The notes: generated by a model not told the origin, from the sequence alone. DNA of 64,000 bases from Colwellia sp. (GCA_020630795.1 JAHDIK010000004.1:135732-199731); one strand, 5' to 3'; shown: positions 19,001 through 27,515, numbered from the stretch's first letter. Numbers and translations are program-made.

Positions 19001-19085
19001 TAGAAAGCGATAGAACGATTGACAGAATAGGCTTACGAACAAATACGTCCATAAAGCTGGGTTTATTATATTCAAGTGTAGACAT
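16029..19085 (-). CDS. RND multidrug efflux permease (AcrB/MdtB-like)
   Basis: Proton-driven inner-membrane exporter of 1018 residues. It has two repeated halves, and the fourth helix carries the canonical proton-relay pair in SVGLVVDDAIVVVENV. It ends with the C-terminal helix IFYLWFAEKREEVTQ. The adaptor gene lies 11 bp upstream on the same strand. This pump is of a different branch from the one at 2122, where the second Asp is Asn. No outer-membrane channel and no regulator gene is adjacent. Substrates cannot be inferred. Confidence 0.95.
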   Translation of the reverse strand: MSTLEYNKPSFMDVFVRKPILSIVLSLSICLSGIWAVFDIPVIQFPQMESSSLVINTYYIGASAKVVKGFITDPIERVASTIPGVDYVDSATTAGSSTVTVHLKLNENSTTALAEINTKLSQISYELPEGAQDPVVSVVRADRAFAAFYLNVNSNKNNPSMLSDYLTREVLPTLTSIEGVQKVALEGGRNPAMRVNLDPERIASYNLSTAEVYTALRANNTIATLGYSQNDRQQIDIVTNSQLSTISEFEALVVTKIGDDIVYLKDIAEIELGSEEASVTARINNTDTIYVSVWPLPGANEISIGDKLYQAVDEINKSLPDGLEIEFAYDGTLYMRDSLKEIIITLLETVSIVGLVVLAMMGSFRSALVPLITIPISILGAISAMSLMGFSLNLLTVLAIVLSVGLVVDDAIVVVENVSRYMREGKTRFEAALQSSRQLLVPIVSMTLTLAAVYAPIGFLSGLTGMLFKEFAFSLAIAVLFSGVVAVTLSPIMSSHISPADGKEGSMTKYVNAVFFRIQKAYEKLLGVVFTLKAQIALISVIVAMLAVPFYMFSAKELAPIEDQSMVIVILQSPPQSSMTYNVEQAQHMVEGLLTIPKSTDIWQVVFKSGGFGGLNFVKPNERDESIHELVPPVYMNLVQNAGLDSLPILPPSLPTAGQFDVELVVKSPDSYEVMKGYTDQLVGAAMGSGQFLFADTDLKVDLPQIELKIDRQKIADLGLSFADINQQLSVFLSSGYVNRFDSNGKAYQVIPMVNNKVRANPEDILNLTVKTPNNELVTVASFAEVKWITGPRQLTTFNQQNSIKIFGGVLPGVTKEEALATIEAKAAEVLPKSYKLDYAGESRQIRNEGSTLMGVLGVSSIIVFFILAIQFNSFRDPLVVLLGCVPLALSGALLLPFIELTTINIYSQIGLITLVGLIAKNGILIVEFANHVQEQGKTKLQAVTEAATTRLRPIMMTTAATVFGHLPLVFVTGAGAEARNSIGIILVAGMLIGTIFTLLVLPIFYLWFAEKREEVTQ

Positions 19086-19096
19086 AATACTCCCTG

Positions 19097-20182
19097 CTAC
19101 TCAGGCTTTGCTTGAGCAATAAAAACTTTCATACCTTCACGTAATTTAAAGGCGCCCGTTGTCGCAATCAGTTGGCCAGCATCTAACCCTTTATTAAGCA
19201 CAGCTTGTTTAGCATTTTTTGTGGTTAGCCAAACTTGAGTGCGCTTTGCTCTGTAACTTCCTTGCCCATTATCTTCTGGTGTAAGCACAAACACGTAATC
19301 ACCAAATTGATCATGTGTTAACGATAAGTCAGGCACCAATACACGCTGCTGTTCACTTCCAACAGGCGCAGTCACCGACACCAAAGCGTTAGGTTTTACA
19401 GGGTTATTATTTAAGGGGAATTCTGCTCGATATTTTAAATGTCGAGATTGTGCGCCTAATACTGGATTAGCAGCAATAATATTCGCTTCAACATTAAGGC
19501 CGTTTACAGTAGTAAGATTTACTTGCTCGCCAATACTTAGTTGAGGAATAGATTGAGGTAACGAAAACTCAACCCATAATGTAGAGGTAACACCCACTAA
19601 TTCGGTAATATTACTATTACCATCTAGATATTGCCCAAGCGTTAAGTCATGCAATCCTACAACCGCATTAAACGGTGCAGTAATCGTTTTCTTATCAATT
19701 TGAGTTTGTAGTATTTGAATATCAGATTTAGCAATAGCAACATCTGATGATGCCTTATCAACTAAGTCAGCACTAATTTCATTTTTACTCACAAGCTTTT
19801 TATAACGTTTTAACGTTTGCTCAGATAGAGTTAAACGAGCTTTTGCAGCGCCTAATGCGGCTTGCTCATTACTTACGTCAATACGCAGTAATACTTGCCC
19901 TTTTTTAACCACATCACCAGACTTAAAATGTAGCTCGGTAATTTTACCTGCTAGTTCATTTTTAAGTGTAAGTTGTTGGGGAGCTTTAACAATACCACTT
20001 ACACGTGTTGTTTGTTGAAAGGCTGATAAACGAGTTTCAACCGCTTCAACCGTCGCGGCAGGCTCAAACGCTGGAGACGATCCTTGAGCACCTGAAGATA
20101 TTGCATTGCTTTTATAGGTATATAACCCAAACAACACAGATGAAATTACAACTAAAGTGATTAACCACGCTTTAATGTTCAC
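19097..20182 (-). CDS. RND efflux pump periplasmic adaptor subunit
   Basis: Membrane fusion protein of 361 residues with one N-terminal membrane anchor or uncleaved signal (residues 5-23). A lipoyl half-motif follows (ITELHFKSGDVVKKGQVLLR), then a coiled-coil hairpin (LTLSEQTLKRYKKLVSKNEI), the second lipoyl half (ITAPFNAVVGLHDLTLGQYL) and the beta-barrel and proximal domains. There is no lipobox Cys, in contrast to the adaptor at 1019. It is the first gene of a two-gene operon with the permease at 16029. Confidence 0.93.
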   Translation of the reverse strand: MNIKAWLITLVVISSVLFGLYTYKSNAISSGAQGSSPAFEPAATVEAVETRLSAFQQTTRVSGIVKAPQQLTLKNELAGKITELHFKSGDVVKKGQVLLRIDVSNEQAALGAAKARLTLSEQTLKRYKKLVSKNEISADLVDKASSDVAIAKSDIQILQTQIDKKTITAPFNAVVGLHDLTLGQYLDGNSNITELVGVTSTLWVEFSLPQSIPQLSIGEQVNLTTVNGLNVEANIIAANPVLGAQSRHLKYRAEFPLNNNPVKPNALVSVTAPVGSEQQRVLVPDLSLTHDQFGDYVFVLTPEDNGQGSYRAKRTQVWLTTKNAKQAVLNKGLDAGQLIATTGAFKLREGMKVFIAQAKPE

Positions 20183-20619
20183 TCGGCTTCCTATTTAAAT
20201 GTATAAACGAATATGAAAATTCTATAATTAAGAATGCTATAACCTAAATTTGGTTATAGTGAAAATGCTTTAATGGATTTCAGATACGTGAGAGCTCACG
20301 CATACAACCTGAATGCTAATATTAGCATTTACTGTATAAACTTACACCGTTATTTTTAATAATAAATAGCTAAATATTGATTATTTCAGTTCAAATTTGA
20401 AACAAGATATTTCAAATGACTCGTTACCTTCCTTGTATAGTCTCATTAAATAAAACTCAACCATCTACTATTCAAAACAACTAACTAGATTTATGTAGCT
20501 TTAGCCAACGAACAAAACCTTGAAACACATCAAACAACCAGCTCTTTATACTTGCGAATAAAAAACAGTCAATTATGCTATAAAGAAGAGAATAAACAGG
20601 TAAATACGGACTGATTGTA
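20183..20619. other. non-coding gap upstream of the second RND operon
   Basis: These 437 bp separate the adaptor gene from the small membrane-protein gene at 20620. They are AT-rich and hold the inverted repeat at 20237-20259. A minus-strand frame runs through 20481-20693, but most of it overlaps the plus-strand gene and it has no ribosome binding site, so it is not called. Confidence 0.5.
20237..20259. promoter_or_regulatory. palindrome upstream of RND adaptor
   Basis: CTATAACC (20237-20244) and GGTTATAG (20252-20259) are perfect 8-bp arms around a 7-bp AT centre, 55-77 bp before the adaptor start codon. This fits an operator for a TetR- or MarR-size dimer encoded elsewhere. Confidence 0.45.
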
Positions 20620-20871
20620 ATGAATGACAACGGCTTAATTAAACTATTAAAAATTTGTATTGTTATTGGTCTATGTTTAATTTTGCTCGGCATTTATTTT
20701 CATAACTTTAGTGAGTATATGGAGTCGTTGGGTGTTACAGGTATTGTCATCAGTGCCGCATGTATTGCATTAGGTATGGTATTGTCGTTGCCCACAAAAA
20801 TGTACCTTACCTTTTTATTGGTAAAACGAGAGCAGGATCAAGATCAAAACCAAGAAAAATACACCGAGTAA
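20620..20871 (+). CDS. small two-helix membrane protein, function unknown
   Basis: Predicted protein of 83 residues with two hydrophobic helices (about residues 7-25 and 38-66) and a charged, Gln/Glu/Asp-rich tail (REQDQDQNQEKYTE). I do not recognise a family. The coding bias and clear membrane topology support a real gene. Upstream AGGTAAATACGG is only a weak ribosome binding site. It is not part of an obvious operon. Confidence 0.65.
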   Translation: MNDNGLIKLLKICIVIGLCLILLGIYFHNFSEYMESLGVTGIVISAACIALGMVLSLPTKMYLTFLLVKREQDQDQNQEKYTE

Positions 20872-20929
20872 GCTATATCCTATATAAAGCCTCAAAACGT
20901 TAATTAAATATAATGTCTATCCGCATGTT

Positions 20930-21535
20930 TTAATTCACTAATATGTATGAAAACACATTCAACCACCCTAGTTGAATACCGTAACTTACCCTTTGATGCA
21001 TACCTAACTTCTTACGTTGCTTAAATGATTTTTTAAATAGATATAACGAATAAATCGAGCCAATAAAAACAATCCCTGAGAACACACGAAACCACTCAGA
21101 AATAATAAGTGTTGTAGGGTGAAAAACCACAAGTAAAGGAGCTATCAACAGCGCCATTAACATAAAAAATCCTGCCCACGAATGCACTATACATTCAAAA
21201 CTTGGTGTTACGGTATAAGGGTCAGCATCCATAGGAAAATAACCAGCTACCCATGTACCAACGCCATGCACAACGATAAGCCCACCGACAAGCGATAATA
21301 AAAAAGTCCCATCTGCACTATCTACAACACCAGCTCCAAATAAAACAAATAACAGTCCTAGTGGATAATTATTGATTACAGGTGACAGTTTTTCTGTGGC
21401 AGCACCTCTTGCGCCTAGCTCACTACAAAACTGCTCACTATGGTTATAATTTGGGTAGAATTTTGCTGCGATATATACACCCAACGTAATCCAAATTGTT
21501 GCTACCATTCCCATATACAAAAAATATTCCTGCAT
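20930..21535 (-). CDS. DUF998-like integral membrane protein
   Basis: Membrane protein of 201 residues with six predicted helices. The N-terminal FYPNYNHSEQFCSELGARGA and the conserved GYFPMDADP in the middle are typical of DUF998 proteins, whose function is unknown. It is divergent from the LysR gene at 21665, with 129 bp between them, so it may be that regulator's target. Confidence 0.8.
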   Translation of the reverse strand: MQEYFLYMGMVATIWITLGVYIAAKFYPNYNHSEQFCSELGARGAATEKLSPVINNYPLGLLFVLFGAGVVDSADGTFLLSLVGGLIVVHGVGTWVAGYFPMDADPYTVTPSFECIVHSWAGFFMLMALLIAPLLVVFHPTTLIISEWFRVFSGIVFIGSIYSLYLFKKSFKQRKKLGMHQRVSYGIQLGWLNVFSYILVN

Positions 21536-21664
21536 TAATTACCTTCCACCGCATCTCGCTTTAACGTTATTAAATGTTATCATCCCATTTATTTTCAAAA
21601 AATATCGAAATCATCAATACAGCATCCCATTTTTGAATCACTGTAAAACGAAGGACATAAACCG

Positions 21665-22564
21665 ATGTGGCGTTTTGACGACCTGTTAATTGTAAACGAA
21701 GTAATTAAACAAAAAAGCTTTAGTAAGGCTTCAAAAAGTTTAAACATTCCATCAAGCACGATTAGCCGTCGCGTAAGCGAGTTCGAAGCAGCTATTGGGG
21801 TGAGATTACTCGAACGAAACTCTAGAAAAATAGCGTTAACCGACAAAGGTGCGTTGCTTTTTAAACAATGTAATACGCAATTACAAACGATTAAAAACGA
21901 CGTGAATGCGATAAGCGAATTAAACTCTCTGCCTGTTGGCCCACTAAAAATTACCGCGCCAATCACTTTAGGGGGTGAAATTTTAAGCCCGTTTTTTTGT
22001 AAATTTGCTCACAAATACCCTCAAATTAACCTTGAGCTACAACTAACAAACACGCTGGAAGATATATTAGATGACTCGTTTGACGTCGCTATTAGAGTTG
22101 GCCCATTAGCAGATTCAGGATTTATTGGGCAACGCTTGTTCTCGACAAAAAGCGTGCTTGTAGCAAGCCCTGAATACATCGCAAAACACAAACTAGACAT
22201 ATGTAATATAAACGTTTTACAAGAGTGCCACTTTCTTAGTTATAAAAAAGAGCCACACAAGCTCATGATAATAAATAACAATACAGCTGCTAAAACTAAG
22301 CTCGAAATTCCCGTAACGCCTACCTTTACATCCTCTAGCACAACAATGTTACGTAATGCCGCCAATAATCATTTAGGCGTTGCGTTATTGCCTCATATAA
22401 GCGTAATTGACGCAATAAAAAGCAAAACGCTCATCAATATTTTTAGCGAATACCACATTGGAAATTCAACACATATCTACGCTGTTTATCCAAGTAAGCA
22501 ACATGTTTCTGAACGGTTAGATCTGTTTTTAACGGAATTAAAGCGTTTTACAGAACCACTTTAA
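21665..22564 (+). CDS. LysR family transcriptional regulator
   Basis: Full-length regulator of 299 residues. Its winged HTH is at residues 1-65 (KQKSFSKASKSLNIPSSTIS, then RRVSEFEAAIGVRLLERNSR), followed by the effector domain (VGPLKITAPITLGGEIL; FDVAIRVGPLADSGF). The motif set resembles the CrgA/DmlR-type branch. AAGGA at 21651-21655 supports the start. It is divergent from the DUF998-like gene. The inducer is unknown. Confidence 0.92.
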   Translation: MWRFDDLLIVNEVIKQKSFSKASKSLNIPSSTISRRVSEFEAAIGVRLLERNSRKIALTDKGALLFKQCNTQLQTIKNDVNAISELNSLPVGPLKITAPITLGGEILSPFFCKFAHKYPQINLELQLTNTLEDILDDSFDVAIRVGPLADSGFIGQRLFSTKSVLVASPEYIAKHKLDICNINVLQECHFLSYKKEPHKLMIINNNTAAKTKLEIPVTPTFTSSSTTMLRNAANNHLGVALLPHISVIDAIKSKTLINIFSEYHIGNSTHIYAVYPSKQHVSERLDLFLTELKRFTEPL

Positions 22565-22570
22565 ATAATA

Positions 22571-23392
22571 TTACTCGCCTTTACGATATTTACCTGGAGG
22601 AACCCCAACCGACTTTTTAAATCGTTTGGAAAAATTAAATACATCGGTATATCCAACCTGTTCAGCAATTTGCTCAATAGACCATGTAGTATTTCGTAGG
22701 AGATATTTAGCCCTTTCAACCCTCAAATAAATAAGATGCTGTATTGGGCTTCTTTCAAATCGTTTTTGAAATAAACGATGTAAGTGAGATGACGAGTAAT
22801 GAATAAGACTAGCCATATCTTCAACCGTCCAATTGAAATGGAGCTTTTTTTCTATATCCCGAATTAACTGATCAATCCTTTTAGCGTCAGACGATTCTGA
22901 CTCATCAGCTTGTAGGGTTTGCTCTAAATAAAATTCAAGTTGATTGATTGACTGGCTACGCAATATGCTTGAACGCTCGTAGTATATAAAGCCCAAAATA
23001 TGAAAAAGTTGTCTTCCGCTATCACATACCGTTACTGAAGGCCGATTTTCACATAGCTTTCTCCAACGAGCATTGTCATTCAAATCAAACCAAACCATAG
23101 AGAAGTTAGGTGATGTAAGTTCAATTAAAAACGGTTTATGGGCAGGCAATGTTATTAAGTGGCCTTTCTCTATTACCTCGTGCCCCGCTTCTGTATGTAG
23201 GTCAATTGCCCCTTCTACAACATAAAAAATAGTATGACACATGGGCTCTACTCGCCCTACACGATAATGACCTGCCAAATGTGAAATACCGCAAAGCTTT
23301 ATATCCAGATCTTTTAGCTCTGGTACTTTCGTACATTCAACAAAGCGCTCGTTACACTCTGGCCCTATTTCTAATACATCTAACCAATCCAT
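22571..23392 (-). CDS. AraC family transcriptional regulator
   Basis: Regulator of 273 residues with an N-terminal cupin-type sensing domain (about 20-115; VGRVEPMCHTIFYVVEGAID) and a C-terminal double HTH (about 170-270; NWTVEDMASLIHYSSSHLHR, and the second helix pair in WSIEQIAEQVGYTDVFNF). This domain order is typical of carbohydrate-responsive AraC members. It is convergent with the LysR gene and divergent from the SemiSWEET gene at 23546, which makes sugar transport a plausible target. AAGG lies upstream of the ATG. Confidence 0.92.
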   Translation of the reverse strand: MDWLDVLEIGPECNERFVECTKVPELKDLDIKLCGISHLAGHYRVGRVEPMCHTIFYVVEGAIDLHTEAGHEVIEKGHLITLPAHKPFLIELTSPNFSMVWFDLNDNARWRKLCENRPSVTVCDSGRQLFHILGFIYYERSSILRSQSINQLEFYLEQTLQADESESSDAKRIDQLIRDIEKKLHFNWTVEDMASLIHYSSSHLHRLFQKRFERSPIQHLIYLRVERAKYLLRNTTWSIEQIAEQVGYTDVFNFSKRFKKSVGVPPGKYRKGE

Positions 23393-23545
23393 TTAATATG
23401 CGCCTTTTCACCAATGATAGCTTTGGATAAAGATAAGAGAGAATCACCCATAAAACAAACGTTAAAACATCAATACAATAGCACCCATAAAATATTTAGC
23501 AAAAACCATGAACTATGGTTACACAATGACTTTAAGGAGTTTAAA

Positions 23546-23851
23546 ATGACCAACATTGAAATACTAGGCTTTACCTCAGCATTTTTAACGACTTTCTCTT
23601 TTTTACCTCAAGCAATACAGGTAATTAAAACAAGAGATACTGCATCTTTGTCATTAGCAATGTACAGTATTTTTACTTTAGGTGTAGGCTTTTGGTTAAT
23701 TTACGGATTAATTAAACAAGACAGCGCGATGATAGTTGCAAACATAATTACGTTTATTCTTTCGTCTGCTATTTTATCAATAAAAGTATATAACGACTTT
23801 TTTAAAAAAAGTAACAATACTCAAGATTTTTCAGACGCTTGCACTGAGTAA
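23546..23851 (+). CDS. SemiSWEET family sugar transporter (PQ-loop)
   Basis: Three-helix bacterial sugar transporter half of 101 residues, which would act as a homodimer. The PQ-loop FLPQAIQVIKTRDTASLSL is diagnostic. The start at 23546 is chosen because AAGGAG (23534-23539) is ideally placed and gives the normal family length. A longer frame from 23414 adds 44 charged residues without a ribosome binding site. It is divergent from an AraC regulator and followed by a strong terminator, so it is monocistronic. Confidence 0.9.
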   Translation: MTNIEILGFTSAFLTTFSFLPQAIQVIKTRDTASLSLAMYSIFTLGVGFWLIYGLIKQDSAMIVANIITFILSSAILSIKVYNDFFKKSNNTQDFSDACTE

Positions 23852-23866
23852 CGACCTTCCCCCTTT

Positions 23867-23906
23867 CAAGGCTCTCGATTCTTAATGAACGAGAGTCTTG
23901 ATTTTT
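23867..23906 (+). terminator. terminator of the SemiSWEET gene
   Basis: CAAGGCTCTCG (23867-23877) pairs with CGAGAGTCTTG (23890-23900) with one G-U pair, followed by ATTTTT. Confidence 0.85.
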
Positions 23907-24012
23907 ACAACACCTCGATTAATCATGTACATCTCAGTAATTTAGAAATCCAGAACTAGACGATCTATACTTAGTGTTAATAATAAGCATATAAACAAAG
24001 TTTGGATTACGC

Positions 24013-24756
24013 TTGCTAAACATACGTGCCTTTATATTTTTAGTTTTTATATTTTCTTCCTTTCATGCAAATGCTTGCAAGCTTGTCGTGCACGTAATTA
24101 ACTACCCCCCTCTTGCGATAAAAGACAAAAATGACAACTGGTCAGGGCTGAATTTTAAATATTTAGATCCGCTGTTTAAAGAAGCAAATTGTAAATATAA
24201 GTTATTTGAAACCCCTTTCGCTCGTGGAGTATCTCTCGCAAAAAATGGCACAATTGATTTACTGCTTAATATATCTAAAACCGATGAACGTGAAAAAAAC
24301 CTACACTTTATTGGCCCTCAACGCATAGAAACAATAAGACTCGCAACTAAGAAAGGAACAATTCCCCTGCTGAGAAAGTGGAGTGATTTAGAAAAATTAA
24401 ACAGCGTACTAATATGGCAAACAGGTGCGTTCTTTGGTGACCGAATTGTAGAAGTAATGGAGAAGAATAAATCTTTGTATAATAAGTTGCTGTATATCGC
24501 TGACAATACCGTCATGATAGATTTAATAAAACGAGGTAGAGCTGATGGATTTTTTGTAGAAGAAAACTTTTTTAACTACAAATCAAAAACATCAAACGAC
24601 TATAAAAACCTTGAAGGACACCCTCTCATTATTCACTCTGAAAACGTGTATTTCGCGTTTAGTAAAAAGAGTGTATCGCCTGAAATCCTCGAAAGATTTC
24701 AACAAGCCTACAACAGGCTTGTTGAAAAAAATGTTCTGCAAAACATTTCTCTTTAA
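24013..24756 (+). CDS. periplasmic substrate-binding protein-like (SBP_bac_3 fold)
   Basis: Secreted protein of 247 residues with a signal peptide (about 1-20, ending SFHANA) and the two-lobed amino-acid-binding fold: LVVHVINYPPLAIKDKND, YKLFETPFARGVSLAKNGTI and DLLLNISKTDEREKN. No ABC permease or ATPase gene is adjacent, so it may be an orphan binding protein or act in sensing. Only a TTG at 24013 gives a full signal peptide; it has TTTGGA about 7 bp upstream. Many marine gammaproteobacteria carry several such orphan genes. Confidence 0.82.
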   Translation: MLNIRAFIFLVFIFSSFHANACKLVVHVINYPPLAIKDKNDNWSGLNFKYLDPLFKEANCKYKLFETPFARGVSLAKNGTIDLLLNISKTDEREKNLHFIGPQRIETIRLATKKGTIPLLRKWSDLEKLNSVLIWQTGAFFGDRIVEVMEKNKSLYNKLLYIADNTVMIDLIKRGRADGFFVEENFFNYKSKTSNDYKNLEGHPLIIHSENVYFAFSKKSVSPEILERFQQAYNRLVEKNVLQNISL

Positions 24757-24771
24757 CGCGTTACTCAATAG

Positions 24772-24805
24772 TTACTAAGTTGCACCTCAACTACTTAGTA
24801 ATTTT
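24772..24805 (+). terminator. terminator after the binding-protein gene
   Basis: TTACTAAGT (24772-24780) and ACTTAGTAA (24793-24801) form a perfect stem followed by TTTT. The 3' arm overlaps the last codons of the convergent GH31 gene, so it may serve both strands. Confidence 0.7.
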
Positions 24806-27220
24806 AATGTTAGCTAGTCGGCTTCCCCATTGTATCGACACATTAAGCTGTTTCGTTTCAGCATTATAGCTATATGCTAACGGCTCAACGGTAACACCAT
24901 CTAGCTCAATACGTTTAGGCGCTGCGGTAACATTATGGATAATTAAGCTCACATCACGTGTTTCGGGCATGTTCTTATACCCACTCCCTTCTCTGGAGAA
25001 GTTAACGCTTAAATAGCTCGCCACGTTAGTCGCTGAAAAGTTAAGTAAATCATAGGCTTTATTTTCTATAGCACCGTGTGTTGCGCCATCATCTTCATAC
25101 ATAGCTCCACTACTTGCAGGAACAGAATCGTCTGCATAATAGTGCAACGTTAATTGCTTACTTGAATAATCTAGAGTGTTGTTAATTTCATCCACCATTG
25201 GCACAAATGCGCCAGCTCTCACCAACACAGGAATAGTACTCAAATTTACTGGCACCTTAACTTGAGCTCCACCTTGGTAACGTTTGTTATTCCAGAAATC
25301 AAACCAAACACCTTTTGGTAATGTAACGCGCTGTTCAGTAACATTTGCCTGTGTAACAGGTGATACTAAAAATGAGTCTCCCCATAAGTACGTGTTCTTT
25401 TCATTGAATAACTCCGAGTTGCTTTCATCATCAAAAAACAACGGTCGCATTAGTGGTAATCCAGTCGTCGCATTCTGGTAAGCCATGGTGTAAACGTATG
25501 GCAGCATACGGTATCTAAGCTTTATAAACTCTCGGGTAATATCTTTCGTTTGAGTGTCGTGAAAGACAGGCTCTGGCGCTATATTATCTTGCGCATGAGG
25601 ACGGTAAATAGGCTGAAATACCCCATACTGCAACCAGCGTATGTACATTTCTTTATCGAATGTTTCTCCACCTGCAAAACCGCCTAAATCAGAATGAGTG
25701 TAGCCCAACCCCATCATACCCATTTGTAAACTCAGTTCTACTTGAGGTTGTAAACCACCCCAAGAGCGAGACACATCTCCTGTCCACGGAAACATTCCAT
25801 AACGCTGAGAACCAGCAAAACCTGAACGCATAAGTAAAAATGGACGACTGCTAGGTTGAAGCTCTCGCTGATTGTTATATACCAATTTTGCCCATTCATG
25901 CCCGTAAACGTTATGCAGCTCTGCACCGCTAGCAAACTGCTCTACGTCAGATACATAATGCACCATATCGTCTGGGTGTACTTCTGGCTCACCTAAATCA
26001 CCCCAGGTTCCTGAAACGCCTTGATTGAAAAGATCCTTATAAATTCCCCACAACCAATCTTTAGATTTATCATTAAAAATATCAATTAAGCCAGTTGTAC
26101 CAAAGTAGAAATCATATTGGTAAGGCTGACCTTCTGTATTTTTTGCAAGCACATCAGCTTGAATCGCTTCATTCCAACGTTTCGACGTGTTTAAAATAAA
26201 AGGTTCACTTATCAGCACTGTTTTCACATTTTTGGCATTTAAATCAGCCATCATATCTATAGGCGTTGGGAACGCTTTTTTGTCCCAATCTAACGTTCCC
26301 ATATGACCTTTTATATCAGGACCAAACCAATACAAGTCGAGAATTAATGCGTCTAACGGCATATCTTCTTGCTCAAATTTAGCAACAGTATTTCGTACTT
26401 CTTGTTCAGACTTATAACCAAATCTTGATGCGAAATTACCTAAAGCCCAACGCGGTGGTAACGGCTGTTTCCCTGTTACATCAACATAATTATTGATAAG
26501 TTCCGGGTATGTATTACCTGAAAACACGATATAACTTGTTCGGCCACCCACAGCTTCAAAAGACAAAGTATTGCGTTCAGTTTTACCTATATCTAAAAAG
26601 CCACTTGCTGAATTATCAAACAACACCGCATATTTTTTATTAGACATAACCATAGGCAAACCAAAATTCATTTGGTTTGATTCCGTGGTGTAACCGTAAT
26701 GTGCCTTGTTGTACAAAGGCATTCTATGACCTCGGCGATCCATGCCTAATATTCTTTCCCCACCCCCTAACAGTTTTTCTGAGTTATCTAACGCAAAACT
26801 AAAACCTTTCTTTTGAGGCAAGTCGTAAAACGATGTTTGAGTGGTAAGTAACGTGTTTTCGCGGAAATAACGAGCCGTAAGGTCATCCTTATTGATAACC
26901 ACGCGTAAGCTTCCATTAATCAGCGTTAAAGCTGAAGCTGACTCGGTTATTGTTGCAGATATTGCTTGAACATTTTCACTTTTAGCAAACGACGGAAGTT
27001 GTTGCTTATCACTCTGATACAACACTTCAATTGCATCGCCTTTTAGCGCGGTATACGAAATTTGACCTAATTGGGTATCGATAATTAATGCATTTGACTC
27101 TACGTGATGCGAAACGTAATCACGTGGTAATATTGAACATGCTGAAAGCACACACAAACTGAAAATAAAAAGAAACTTGGTACGAGATAATAAAAAGGTT
27201 TTCAGCATTGAGTACGCCAT
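24791..27220 (-). CDS. GH31 family lipoprotein (alpha-glucosidase or alpha-transglucosylase type)
   Basis: Glycoside hydrolase family 31 enzyme acting on alpha-linked glucosyl or related sugars. A start at 27220 (809 residues) is chosen because AGGAA lies just upstream; the ATG seven codons earlier has none. A lipoprotein signal ends CVLSAC (Cys28). The N-terminal beta-sandwich is followed by the (beta/alpha)8 barrel (LDALILDLYWFG). The catalytic nucleophile is Asp408 in TWGDLGEPE and the acid/base Asp482 in WTGDVSRSWGGL. The GDLGEPE form resembles the Cellvibrio oligosaccharide 4-alpha-glucosyltransferase group. It stands alone, separated from the agarase genes by 4.6 kb. Confidence 0.9.
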   Translation of the reverse strand: MAYSMLKTFLLSRTKFLFIFSLCVLSACSILPRDYVSHHVESNALIIDTQLGQISYTALKGDAIEVLYQSDKQQLPSFAKSENVQAISATITESASALTLINGSLRVVINKDDLTARYFRENTLLTTQTSFYDLPQKKGFSFALDNSEKLLGGGERILGMDRRGHRMPLYNKAHYGYTTESNQMNFGLPMVMSNKKYAVLFDNSASGFLDIGKTERNTLSFEAVGGRTSYIVFSGNTYPELINNYVDVTGKQPLPPRWALGNFASRFGYKSEQEVRNTVAKFEQEDMPLDALILDLYWFGPDIKGHMGTLDWDKKAFPTPIDMMADLNAKNVKTVLISEPFILNTSKRWNEAIQADVLAKNTEGQPYQYDFYFGTTGLIDIFNDKSKDWLWGIYKDLFNQGVSGTWGDLGEPEVHPDDMVHYVSDVEQFASGAELHNVYGHEWAKLVYNNQRELQPSSRPFLLMRSGFAGSQRYGMFPWTGDVSRSWGGLQPQVELSLQMGMMGLGYTHSDLGGFAGGETFDKEMYIRWLQYGVFQPIYRPHAQDNIAPEPVFHDTQTKDITREFIKLRYRMLPYVYTMAYQNATTGLPLMRPLFFDDESNSELFNEKNTYLWGDSFLVSPVTQANVTEQRVTLPKGVWFDFWNNKRYQGGAQVKVPVNLSTIPVLVRAGAFVPMVDEINNTLDYSSKQLTLHYYADDSVPASSGAMYEDDGATHGAIENKAYDLLNFSATNVASYLSVNFSREGSGYKNMPETRDVSLIIHNVTAAPKRIELDGVTVEPLAYSYNAETKQLNVSIQWGSRLANIKITK

Positions 27221-27238
27221 AATGCTTTCCTGTATAGT

Positions 27239-27271
27239 CATTTTAAAAGCTCATAGTGTGCTTTTAAAATG
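27239..27271. promoter_or_regulatory. perfect inverted repeat upstream of GH31
   Basis: CATTTTAAAAGC (27239-27250) and GCTTTTAAAATG (27260-27271) are perfect 12-bp arms around a 9-bp spacer, 19-51 bp before the preferred GH31 start. It could be an operator or a 5' mRNA hairpin. It includes an upstream ATG at 27241-27239 that is in frame with GH31. Confidence 0.5.
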
Positions 27272-27410
27272 TATATGAATAAGTATTAGGCTAATGTGTT
27301 ACTCAACATGTTCCATATTGTGATGTAGATACATTAACCTGATGGTTACCCTAATTTAAACTCAATATGTATCGTTGCTACAAGTTATTACATACGTATT
27401 CACAAGGGTA

Positions 27411-27480
27411 TTACAGCGCCCATTTTTTTAGTTTTTTCAATAATACATTGGGTTCGATAGGTTTTGTTAGGTAATAGCTC
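27411..27480 (-). pseudogene. possible remnant of a receiver-domain C-terminus
   Basis: Directly after the HMG-CoA reductase, in the same frame as it, the minus strand reads SYYLTKPIEP then NVLLKKLKKWAL and a stop. YLTKPI followed by LL-x2-L-x2-W is the usual end of a response-regulator receiver domain, including the conserved Lys-Pro. No start codon or upstream receiver sequence is present. It is probably the surviving tail of a deleted gene, but the match is only about 22 residues. Confidence 0.4.
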
Positions 27481-27515
27481 TGTCTGAATGTTAAAAACCG
27501 CCTAACTACAATTCG

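Noticed and set aside
20481-20693. minus-strand frame of 70 codons ending near 20481
   Set aside because: More than a third overlaps the plus-strand membrane-protein gene, and no start codon with a ribosome binding site exists in the non-overlapping part.
24013-24015. TTG start of the binding-protein gene as an error
   Set aside because: Kept as the start because no upstream in-frame start exists and the signal peptide is complete only from this codon.
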